Below, in pieces: positions 40,780 to 50,759 of a DNA stretch of 64,000 nucleotides. The notes below the pieces were generated by a model. It was given only the letters and a program-made list of their open reading frames with translations, did no database searches and had not been told where the DNA came from. Position numbers and translations under genes: made by a program. This DNA is from Gordius sp. MW1 (taxonomy: Eukaryota > Nematomorpha > Gordioida > Gordea > Gordiidae). The DNA lies in contig OZ038529.1 in the NCBI GenBank assembly GCA_964036665.1, positions 248,001 through 312,000 on the forward strand, read 5' to 3'. The stretch's first letter is position 1. Each line of letters begins with the position of its first letter.

Positions 40780-42530
40780 TCCGACATATTTGTCCCCGCC
40801 CCCGACTTCGAGCATCGCATCCAACAGGTGGAGGCCGCCTTCGGCCGGGATCTGGGATCGGAAACGCTCCCAGTTTTTGGCCTCCACCGTTCTATCTTCC
40901 ACTGGAACAAAGAACCATCCAACACCCCCCCCCCCCCAACAGGTCCGCTTGACATAATAACCTCCAAGTTACGCCCACATTCCTTGCAATCCCCGTTCAC
41001 GAGGAGGATCGTCAGGAAAGGCTTCATGCCGAGACTTGATATGGAAAAGTTTCGCAACCATAATGGAATATTCCTAACGTCCCGACGAAAAGCCATCTCT
41101 AGAGGGAAACCGGAATATTTTCAAGCCATGACCGACGCGGACGTAGTGGAAAGAACGACGCAAAGCATTGTAAAATCCGCCACATTCTTTATATCAAAGT
41201 CCAACGGTGATGCAAGAGTCATAACGGATTTATCACAGGTATCTAAAAACTTTATCCATTACCCAGTGAAATTGGCATCGATCTCGCTAATTTCACGACA
41301 GCTAAGCAAGTCCATGTACGCGGCAAAAATAGACCTCAAAGCGGCTTTCTTCAGCATCCCCCTTAACGTCTCAGCTAGAAAGTATGCCGCATACACTCAC
41401 AGAACGCACAAGTACAAATACAAGGAGCTCCCCATGGGGGCGTCCTTCTCCCCATATGTACTCCAAATGGTGGTCTCGGACCTTGCCGCAAAAGCCGTCA
41501 CCAGCTGTAAATACAATGTGTATTTGGACGACATTCTTATTTACGGGAATTCGTACACCGAAGTGCAAGAAAACCTCGAATCGATCTTCTCCCTCGCAGC
41601 GCAATGGGGTTTGACCGTCAATGCCCGGAAGTCTACAATCCTGCCCGAGCAAGACATCGAATACCTAGGCCTCAACATCTCATACCTCGACAACTCCATA
41701 CGTTGCTCAAGCAAAATCGTTACGCGGCTAGAGTATGCTTCTGATATATTATTTTTTGCATTTGTCTCCCAAACCCCCCCCCCCCCCCTCCTAACTTAAT
41801 CCTATTAGAAGCGCTCGGAGTTTTGAATTATTTCTTGTATAACCTCACAGGCATGTCGAAATTGTTGGCCCCATTTTATGCATATTTGTCAAACAGATCG
41901 AGGTTGTTTAATATGAACCATGCATGCTTTAAACTATTTGCCATAATAAATTCGTTAAAACACCGAATACCACTTTATGTCCCCCCCAACCTAATCATTT
42001 ACACCGATGCCTCCAATGACCACATCGGGGTCAACTGGGAGGACAACAACCTCTCAATTTCCTTTGAAAATGCCGCAGCGACATTTAACTTCACCCTACC
42101 GGACAATCCTCACATAACCCTACTCGAAACATTGGGAGCGTTATATGGATATGCGGTAGCAAAATACAGTGGGCACCTCTTCCAAAGAATACGTACGGAC
42201 TCAACAACGGCGTACTATGTACTAATGAAAGGGGGTTCAAACTCCCCCATTATTGAAGAACTAATTTCAAGGTTTGTAAAAGAATACGGGCTCAACGCAC
42301 TCTTAGCCATACGATACAACATCCAATGGATTCCCACTGAAGAGAATCCAGCTGACTACCCGTCCAGAACTTGGCTACCCCCAGAACGATACACAGTCCC
42401 GTCCATATTATCAGGGGATCCGCCTACGGCAGAAACCATGCTTGAAATCTTCGACGAAGAAGACTTTTTTAATTGGGACACCTGGGCTGGTGGCGAAATC
42501 CACGTAAACGAACCAACAGAACGAAATTAA
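40780..42530 (+). pseudogene. RT-RNase H ORF, second copy (frameshift in C run)
   Basis: A homologue of the ORF at 27281-28873 with a longer N-terminus (VFGLHRSIFHWNKEP). RT motifs KIDLKAAFFSIP, PMGASFSPYV and VYLDDILIYG are in the first frame (to 41799). RNase H motifs IYTDASNDHIG, LLETLGALYG, RTDSTTAYYV and ENPADYPSR are in the second (ending TAA at 42530). The frames part exactly at a C15 run (41774-41788). Another run of C13 at 40925-40937 encodes prolines within the frame. One C-tract length change is the only visible lesion, so it is either a young pseudogene or a sequencing error. Confidence 0.85.
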
Positions 42531-42556
42531 CCCATACACGACCTCCGTTGCGTGCA

Positions 42557-42825
42557 TATATAAAGAAAAACCTATACTCGAACATCGCTCTTTGGCATTT
42601 CGCGCTGTCGCACCTTTATATACCTGATTCGTTTAACATCTTATCCACTTAACGTTAAAATTTCGCCACCTTACTTACCTGATTACATAATACCGATATT
42701 TTGTGTTTATTTACATTTGTGTTTATAGTTTATTTTGGAAAAATCAATAAACGCTGTGGGGGATAGCAGGGAATTGCCCTGCCGGAACCCACAGGTCCAA
42801 TCATGGACGCCTAACGGCTATGATT
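42557..42825 (+). promoter_or_regulatory. TATA box, poly(A) signal and hairpins after RT-RNase H copy 2
   Basis: TATATAAA (42557-42564) starts 26 bases after the stop. AATAAA (42746-42751) is followed by CTGTGGG...CCCACAG enclosing CAGGG...CCCTG, then CCAATCAT...ATGATTGG. The order is the same as at 28899-29150 while the hairpin sequences differ. Confidence 0.55.
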
Positions 42826-43728
42826 GGATAATAATATTAATAATATCCCATTTATCAACGGATGAGTTAATCAAGAAAATCACTCAAACCCAAGACTCGC
42901 ACCTCGACAGCGCCCTTCAGGCGTGGGAAGACCTCAAACTGGATTCCGCTACTCCCGCTACTCACCCAAATGGAACCACCCAAAAGGAATGGGACTTACT
43001 ACTGATAGCACGTTCCGTAGCTTACCTCACTTCGAACAACCTATCTTTGGGAAATCTCCACTTCAATTGGGCATCCTCCGGAGGTTACGAATGGCTCGAG
43101 GCCCTACCAAGCCAAAACCTAGGGTTACACCTGTCGGGCGAGGAACTCCGAATAGCTGTAGCCCTACGCCTCGGCTGCGACATTGTGTCCCCATTCAACT
43201 GCGACCTCTGCCGCCAACCCGTTCTTGCAAACGGCCATCATCCTCTACACTGCCAATACAGCAAGGGGCGGCATCCCCGTCATGCCACAATAAATAAAAT
43301 AATCGGACAATCTTTGAAGAAAGCCGGCTTTCCCAATACAATAGAACCCACTGCTAAGCTCCACTGACGGGAAAAGACCCGATGGAGTAACAATCATCCC
43401 GTGGGCTCGTGGCCTAAACGCCTGCTGGGACTTCACTGCAGTGGACGTATTCGCCAAATCTAACGCCTCTCCCGACCTCATCTCTTCTACTGAAAGAAAG
43501 AAGGAGGATAAATACAAATACCTAAACAATATTATTTTCGTACAATTAGTAGCCATGACCCTCGGTAACTTAGGTCCCGAGGGCAGCCAATTCCTAAAAC
43601 AAATTTCAAAATATATAACCTCCATTACTCACGATCCCAAAGAATACTTTTTTATCAGGCAAAAGATCACAATGGAAATCGTTAAATCCAACACGATTTT
43701 CATACACGGATCAATGCCATCCGTTTAG
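42826..43728 (+). pseudogene. 5'-truncated RLE non-LTR element (C-terminal part)
   Basis: From about ISHLSTDELI onward this matches the last third of the protein at 24356-27219: WDLLLIARSVAYL, the CCHC CDLCRQPVLANGHHPLHC, the KKAGFPNTIEP segment, then after a 1-nt frameshift at 43367-43375 the endonuclease RPDGVTIIPWARG and CWDFTAVDVF. It lies on the same strand as, and directly follows, the RT-RNase H element. No poly(A) tail is visible before the foldback element begins at 43817. Confidence 0.85.
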
Positions 43729-43816
43729 TTAAAGCGCGTTTTTATATTTTTTATTCGTGTATATCATAATTATAATTGTTTGTTTCTAGATAAAATTATG
43801 ACTGGTTTATAATGAT

Positions 43817-44481
43817 AAATGTCATCGTTTAAAGTCGGTGTATTTGGATTGATAGCGTAGGTAGAGGGAAATGGAACGCGATATTTCTGGCTATAAAAGC
43901 CCATCGTCAGGGGAAAAAATAATAAAAATAAAAAGGGAGATGAAGGCTCGAAAAAAAAATGAAGTAAAGTTAGTAAATACGGAGATATAAAAACAAAAAA
44001 AAAACAATAGAAATTACAAAAACTGGTTATAGCGAGAAATTAACAATAGCGATTGTAGGGATGGATGTTTTTTATAACAATATAATAGGTACAAATGGAG
44101 TTAGGAAAAAGGTGCAAAAATAAATAGCTAAATAATAAAAGGCAAAAAAAGAGAAACAGGGGGGATCACAGGTATTTTATGTATAAATACAATAACTGTG
44201 CTTAAAGAGCGCGATATATTGTTATAAAAAACATCCATCCCTACAATCGTTATTGTTAATTTCTCGCTCTAACCAGTTTTGAAATTTCTATGGTTTTTTT
44301 TTGTATCTATATCTCCGTATTTACTCACTTTACTTCATTTTTTTTTCGAGCCTTTATCTCCCTTTTTTATTTTTATTATTATTTCCCCTGACGATGGGCT
44401 GTTATAGCCAGAAATATCGCGTTCCATTTCCCTCTACCTACGCTATCAATCCAAATACACCGACTTTAAACAATGACATTT
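43817..44481. mobile_element. foldback element with 268-bp inverted arms
   Basis: The left arm 43817-44084 begins AAATGTCAT and contains GTCGGTGTATTTGGATTGAT. The right arm 44215-44481 is its inverted complement and ends ATGACATTT. Only about 130 bp separate the arms. No ORF. Transcribed RNA would form a long hairpin. The right end abuts hairpin-ended copy B. Confidence 0.85.
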
Positions 44482-44974
44482 AATTGCTATGCAATTTATG
44501 GGATCGTTTTTTGGTGTCCGTCCGTCGTCCGTCGTCCGTCGTCCGTCGTCCGTCGTCCGTTACCCTATCTATTTGCATTGGGTATATTAGGTTATCGCTT
44601 TTTTAAATTAATGGATGAGAAAGAGGTGCCCCACCCCTCATCTCTATCTCCCTCGCTGTGTTATTTTTAATTGCTATGCATAAGAGGTGCCCCACCCCTC
44701 ATCTCTATCTCCCTCGGTGTGTTATATATAAGATTTGTTAAATTATCTATTATATAATAAACATAGATAAAAGTTGTGCTATGCAATTTAACTAGTTATA
44801 TAATTAACATAAATAAAAGTTGTTTACTTTTAATTGCTATGCAATTTAACTAGTTTTGGTTATATAATAAATATAAAAGTTGTTTACTTTTAATGCTATG
44901 CAATTTAACTAGTTATAAATAAACATAAATAAAAGTTGTTTACTTTTTAATTGCTATGCAATTTAACTAGTTTT

Positions 44975-46095
44975 GGGGTTGGAATCCCGGAGTTTTTTTT
45001 GACTCTTATGATTGTTCTTGTTACTATCATTGATAATAAGAATTTTTGGCCGTCCGCTGGCTGCTGACCAATGAAAAAAATGACCATTGGCCAAAATGTG
45101 AATCGAAATCATTTTTTTCGTTTTTTTTGACTACTATAATTGTTCCTGTTTCTACCATTGCTATTATGACTTTTTGGCCGTCCGCTGGCTGCTGACCAAT
45201 GTTATATAATAAACATAAATAAAAGTTGTTTACTTTTAATTGCTATGCAATTTAACTAGTTTTTGGGTTAGAATCCCGGAGTTTTTTTTGACTTTTATGA
45301 TTGTTCTTGTTACTATCATTGATAATAAGACTTTTTGGCCGTCCGTTGGCTGCTGACCAATGAAAAAAATGACCATTGGCCAAAATGTGCATCCGAGTTT
45401 ATTTTTTCGTTTTTTTTGACTATTATGATTGTTCCTGTTACTACCATTGCTATTATGACTTTTTGGCCGTCCGCTGGCTCCTGACCGATGGAAAAAATGA
45501 CCATTGGCCAAAATGTGAATCGAAATTATTTTTTTCGTTTTTTTTGACTATTATGATTGTTCCTGTTCCTACCATTGCTATTATGACTTTTTGGCCGTCC
45601 GCTGGCTGCTGACCAATGGAATAAAATGACCATTGGCCAAAATGTGATTCGAAAACTTTTATTTCGTTTTTTTTGACTATTATGAATTTATATCCACTTT
45701 TATTGTGTCCTGGCTGCTGACCAATGGAAAAAAATGACCATTGGCCAAAATGTGATTCGAAAATTTTTTTTTCGTTTTTTTTACTCTTGTGAATTTATAT
45801 CCACTTTTACCGTGTGCTGGCTGCTGACCAATGGAAAAAAATGACCATTCGCCAAAATGTGAATCCGAGTTTATTTTTTCGTTTTTTTTGACTATTATGA
45901 TTGTTCCTGTTACTACCATTGCTATTATGACTTTTTGGCCGTCCGCTGGCTCCTGACCGATGGAAAAAATGACCATTGGCCAAAATGTGATTCGAAATTT
46001 TTTTTTTTCGTTTTTTTTGACTTATGAATTTATATCCACTTTTACCGTGTCCTGGCTGCTTACCAATGAAAAAAATGACCATTGGCCAAATTTTA
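44975..46095 (-). repeat. mosaic tandem array of SINE-like units (B)
   Basis: About nine units carrying GACCAATGG...CCATTGGCC (a stem with an A-rich loop), an A/T run with TTCG, and one of two bodies. The long body has GTCATAATAGCAATGGTAG and GGCCGTCCG (unit about 130 bp). The short body has ACGGTAAAAGTGGATATAAA (unit about 109 bp). Two units follow B-box-like sequences GGTTGGAATCC (44977) and GGTTAGAATCC (45266). Long frames across it are repeat artefacts. Confidence 0.85.
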
Positions 46096-46817
46096 TATAT
46101 AACCTAAAAATTTATTATAGATGGTCTAACAGACAGCCAACTATGTAATATATATTTTTAACCTTATAAATGCATATATATTTTTTTATTGGGTTAATAT
46201 ATTTCATTTAATTAGATTGTGATTTCATAGAAAACCTAAAAAGTAATATTTAAAAAAATAATATAGGTATTAGATTCTAATTTACGATAAAATATATCGA
46301 TAGAAACTAACACAAAATTCGAAACCTCCTTCAAAGGTATAAGCATAGCCCGTTATTTCTAATTAAAGTGAATCTACTATTAAACTCAGACACGAATTGT
46401 ACTTTATTAGATGGCGCGCGTAAGTTTATATAATTAGTAAAATTTTTCTACGTGTCATAGATATTACACCGCACGTGTGGCAGGGAAATGTCCGATATTT
46501 TTAAAGTGAAAAGGTATTTTAGGAATCTGAAAAGGTTATTTTACCCCCGGCCGCCCTGGGCACCTACGGGTAAAGTTTCGAGCAATCGGGCTGGTAGTTT
46601 AAGAATTTAGCCCTTTTTTAAAACTAAAAAAAAACTTTTTTTTAATTTTTTTTTACATTAAATTAATATTTTGTTTTTGTTAATACCATTGATAATATGA
46701 CTTTTTGACCGTCCGCTGGCTACTGACCGACGAAATATATTGATTTTCTAAACATAAAACACAACTTTATTATTTCATCATCTATATAAATAACATAATA
46801 ACTTCTACTATTTTAAA

Positions 46818-46888
46818 GCCAGCATGGTATAGTGGTTATAGCGCCGGCTTGTGAACTGGAGGTGTGGGGTTCAAGTCAGTGAGGGGAC
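46818..46888 (+). tRNA. tRNA-like sequence (SINE head), GTG anticodon position
   Basis: The 71-nt sequence has a good A box TGGTATAGTGG (46825-46835) and B box GGTTCAAGTC (46868-46877), and GTG in the anticodon position (46851-46853). The acceptor and T stems do not pair well, so it is unlikely to be a working tRNA-His gene. A T run and the usual array body (GACCGTCCGCTGGCTACTGA) follow directly. This is the structure of a tRNA-derived SINE with its head retained. Confidence 0.6.
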
Positions 46889-47309
46889 AAATTTTTTTTT
46901 TAATTTTTTTAAATTAAATTAATATTTGTTCATGTTAATACCAATGATAATATGAATTTTTGACCGTCCGCTGGCTACTGACCAATAAAAAAATGACCAT
47001 TGGCCAAATAAATCGAAATTTTTTTTCGTTTTTGAATTGGTTAACATTGATAATTACCCTATGTCCTCCCCTACAAGGGCCTATAACTAATTAACTAATT
47101 ATTTTGCATCTAATACCCCCTATAGGTATTCTCGCCCCTTCCCACCTTTCTCGCCCATAAATTGCATAGCAAATATGCTACGTTTATACGGAGTATAGAA
47201 GAGTTCCCCCTTCCCCTCTTCCCTTCCCCTCTTCCCTTCCCCTACTCCCCTTCCCTTCTCCCCCTTCCCACGAGGGCCGAAGGCCCGAGTTTATATAAAC
47301 GGATTGAAA

Positions 47310-47520
47310 ATTCATTATAATGATATTTCGTCCTATTCAAGGACATCATCAGATTAAGACAAAAATGAATTGATAATAAAATAATACTATTATATAGAAC
47401 GTTTTATAGGTAGGCTAATACTACAATGTAAGAATGGATACAGGTCCTCTTTATCCACCTATATCTTCATTAAGTGTTAAGTAAACCTTATAAAATGAAG
47501 AATAATTCTAGGGGTTTTTT
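47310..47520 (+). repeat. dispersed repeat, copy 2 (empty sites)
   Basis: Counterpart of 2720-3660 without the piggyBac-like and CATGGGYGTA insertions. A single TTAA and an uninterrupted TATAGGTAGG block are seen. Confidence 0.7.
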
Positions 47521-48182
47521 AAAAAATAAGTTTTGGTATTAATTAAAATGGTTGATTTTAAATTGTTTCCGTGTTTATACTTAAACTATCTGTTATGAAG
47601 TTACTATAAAATTTAAATTAATTAAACCCAAAACAGAATACATAAGCTGTTCTTTTATATCTAGTTGTATTATAACAAATGATTTATTATATTAAAGATT
47701 GCATAACTATGCATCTAAATGGATACATTCATATATTCAAAACCGTATCGGTGCATTCGACCAAAGTTTAACTGACCAAATATCTATGAATGTCTATGAA
47801 TATTTAACAAAAATGCTCCTTGAGAGGGGTTTACAGAGCGAAAACGTTAGGGTTAGTGTTTTAGGTCGGGGTTTTAGGTTAGGGTTTGGGTTAGGATTTG
47901 CACACATTTTAATCGACAAATGCATTTTCGTAGACATTTATTTGTTATTTGCTTTTTGCTCAATTGCAACTGAATCATTCAAAATCATAATTACCGTTGT
48001 TTGATGAGCCCTTTCCGCTCCTGGCCATCTGGCGAAATAAGTTATATATGATTGTCACACTTAGGTTCTCCATTGTATACTTAAGCACACAAATTTTGCA
48101 TAGGTTAGTTGAATATTACTATGTATTGCAATTCTATCAAACATTATAATATATATTGTATACATAAATTATATATTTTATA

Positions 48183-48225
48183 AGTTGAAAGAGGTTTCTG
48201 ATAGCCCAACGAATGGCCGAATACG
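48183..48225 (+). pseudogene. SCYL1 exon 10 fragment, first
   Basis: Encodes LKEVSDS followed by a 2-base deletion, then the MAEY-like end and a donor. Only the 3' half of exon 10 is present. Confidence 0.75.
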
Positions 48226-48564
48226 GTAATGTTTTAGTTGTTTTAGGTCGGGGTTTTAGGTTAGGGTTTGGGTTAGGATTTGCACACATTTTAATCGACA
48301 AATGCATTTTCGTAGACATTTATTTGTTATTTGCTTTTTGCTCAATTGCAACTGAATCATTCAAAATCATAATTACCGTTGTTTGATGAGCCCTTTCCGC
48401 TCCTGGCCATCTGGCGAAATAAGTTATATATGATTGTCACACTTAGGTTCTCCATTGTATACTTAAGCACACAAATTTTGCATAGGTTAGTTGAATATTA
48501 CTATGTATTGCAATTCTATCAAACATTATAATATATATTGTATACATAAATTATATATTTTATA

Positions 48565-48609
48565 AGTTGAAAGAGGTTTCTGATAGCCCAGAACGAATGG
48601 CCGAATACG
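48565..48609 (+). pseudogene. SCYL1 exon 10 fragment, second
   Basis: Encodes LKEVSDSPERMAEY with an intact donor GGTAATG. It is in frame, but there is no upstream exon in this copy. Confidence 0.75.
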
Positions 48610-49127
48610 GTAATGTTTTAGTTATTAATTTTAGTTACTAATTTTAATGTATAACAGCTATTATTAATATCATCTGGATTTGTATAGCAAATTAAGCTAT
48701 TTTGAAATATGAAAAAATTAGTATTGAGGATTAATACACAGAAAACAAACGGATCCAGGGGTGGGACATCGAATTATATGAATATGATCAATAGCGTCTT
48801 GAAATAATACTAAAGACTTAGGTTTTTTTACACCACCGGTGTGGCGTACAGAAATGACAAACGTTGTAAAATAGCGAACGTCTATCACGAATTGCTATTG
48901 GTTAAAAATACGAAATGAGTTTTGACGTTAATCACGTCTTTTTTTACTAGCAGGGGATTGGGAAAAACATTGTTACTTTTGACGATCCCATTGTTGTATT
49001 ATAGCGTTTTTAAATTTGAACGTCTATCCCATATTTGAATTGGAGATAGATAACTAATACATTTAAATTGATATAATTAAGGTAGATGCTAATTGTATTG
49101 TATTAAATATTAAGTTAAATAGAAAAT

Positions 49128-49335
49128 ACGCCCTTCGGGCGTAACTGGGGGCTTCGCCCCCAGACCTCCTTGGGGGCTTCGCCCCCAGACCCCCTTGGGG
49201 GCTTCGCCTTTAAACCCCCTGCTGGGGGCTCCGCCCCCAGTCCCCCGTTAGGGGCTCTGCCCCCAAACCCCCGTTGGGGGCTACGCCCCCAAACCCCTAT
49301 CTCCTGGGGGCTCCGCCCCCAGACCCCCGGAGAAG
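49128..49335. repeat. array of GC-rich triloop hairpins
   Basis: ACGCCC-TTC-GGGCGT (49128-49142) is followed by about seven units of GGGGGC-NNN-GCCCCC separated by AGACCCCCTT-like spacers. The first is CTGGGGGCTTCGCCCCCAG (49145-49163). Loops vary (TTC, TCT, TAC, TCC) while most stems stay paired. One unit is broken. The surroundings are about 70 percent AT, so the contrast is extreme. Such units are known mainly from some organelle genomes. Confidence 0.9.
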
Positions 49336-50344
49336 GGGGAGAAGGGAAGGGGGGGGGGGGAAGGGAAGAGGGGACGACTCATCTATTCTACGTATAAATG
49401 TAGCATATTTGCTATGCAATTTATGGGCGAGAAAGGTGTGAAGGGGCGAGAATGCCTATAGGGGGTAGGATAATTGCTAGGGTTTCCCCCTTGGCTACTC
49501 CCATGCTAGTTACACAACATAAAAATCTACTTTTTTGTCCAAAAAAAAAAAAATTCATTTAAATTCAAAACCTCAATTTTACTCGCCGTTTTATAACGTA
49601 TGTAATATATAATGAATTATTTTTTTACATAATTTTTTATTAATTTTTCTTATGCTTTTAGCTTGTAGATTTACAGTAATTAGAAGAAAATCGTCCTGAT
49701 ATACATGCTTCTTAGGTTTAAGCAATAGATATGTACCCCTCCCCATTGGGAACGCTTCACGATTTTGCGTGTCATCCTTGCGTAGGGTCTAATATTGATT
49801 ATCTAGTTGTAGATACATGTGTCGTTTTCAATCTCTCCTCTCGCGACTAGAAAATTCTTAAATTGCTTTCTCTCCGCAAATTTCCTGCCAGTCGCTCGCT
49901 TGGGAACTAAGAAGGGGTAAGTATGGAGCAAAATTTCAATTAGAAATTGCTAAACCACAATTTATCGACTATAATTAAGGTTATAAGAAGTTAAGTCACA
50001 TTTCCCCAGGAGAATTAAGGATGGAAATTAGGTTAATTTTAAGTGTTAGAAAATAGTTTCAATTAAAATAACAACAGGCGGAAATTAGAAATAATAAAAT
50101 TAATTAATCAACTTTTTAATAATAATAGAGAATTGGAAATAAAGATTTTAAAAAAATCACTTTGCCCCTCCCAGGGATTGACCTACGCTCAATCACGGCT
50201 TGAAAATTTTTTTCTTATTTTAATTGTTATTTTTAATTTTATCTTTAGAAAAAATTTTAATTGCAAAAATTAAATGGCTGTTGAAGTAGGACCTGGCATT
50301 TTCCAACAGCATAGCAATTAAAATGCTTACGACGAAACTATCAG

Positions 50345-50715
50345 CGACATGCAATAGCTCCGCTATTGCCTGACCGCGCATCTAAAAATGGCACAATTAG
50401 CAGCGATATGCAATAGCTCCGCTATTGCCTGTTACGACCGCGCATCTAAAAATGATAAAATTTAAAAACTTACTTTTGGTTAATGTAAAATGTTATTAAA
50501 TTGGGATAATTCCTATTGTGGCTTATAATAAAAAATTGCATAGCAATTAAGTAAAAATTTTTACATAGAAATTAATGGGAAATAAAATAAAACTTATTAA
50601 CAAACATAAAAAGTTACAAATATACATAATGGAGAATAATGAAATTTAATTGAATAATAATAATGGACTTGCGACGTAACAAGCAGCGACATGCAATAGC
50701 TCCGCTATTGCCTGT
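50345..50715. repeat. three copies of GCAATAGC-TCC-GCTATTGC hairpin
   Basis: GCAATAGCTCCGCTATTGC occurs near 50352, 50411 and 50693, each followed by CTGTTACGACCG or a shortened form and then a CTAAAAATG block. An 8-bp perfect stem encloses a TCC triloop, as in the GC-rich array but with a different stem. Confidence 0.85.
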
Positions 50716-50759
50716 TACGACCGTACACCTAAAAATGACACAAGTATTGTAAGGATATC

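Larger units (their letters stand above)
44482..47290 (-). mobile_element. hairpin-ended composite element, copy B
   Basis: It starts with AATTGCTATGCAATT (palindromic stem, TAT loop) and a GTCCGTC microsatellite (44515-44565). It ends CACGAGGGCCGAAGGCCCGAG (stem GGGCC/GGCCC, GAA loop) after a purine/pyrimidine tract (47210-47280). A second TTGCTATGCAATTTATGGGC lies inverted near the other end (47152-47172), giving subterminal inverted repeats. The interior holds SINE-like unit arrays and a tRNA-like sequence. It is the reverse of copies A and C. The plan resembles non-autonomous Helentron/DINE-1-like elements, but no CTRR end is seen and the class is inferred. Confidence 0.65.
47864..48626 (+). 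repeat. 382-bp tandem duplication with SCYL1 exon 10 fragment
   Basis: Two head-to-tail copies (starting 47864 and 48246). Each begins GGTCGGGGTTTTAGGTTAGG and ends with a partial SCYL1 exon 10 and its GTAATG donor. The first exon fragment has lost two bases (CCCAACG compared with CCCAGAACG). Confidence 0.88.

Noticed and set aside
46818-46888. A functional tRNA-His gene
   Set aside because: The promoter boxes are good, but the acceptor and T stems do not pair, and SINE-type sequence follows directly.
44975-47035. Regularly spaced repeats that could suggest a CRISPR array
   Set aside because: The units are 109-131 bp, diverge in body type, lack unique spacers and lie in a spliced eukaryotic genome.
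47864-47900. True telomere repeats
   Set aside because: Only two or three degenerate TTAGGG-like words occur, far too few for a telomere.
49128-49335. GC hairpins as bacterial terminators or contamination
   Set aside because: The array is embedded in AT-rich eukaryotic repeats, has no adjacent bacterial genes and lacks terminal T runs. An organelle transfer remains possible and is listed as a test.
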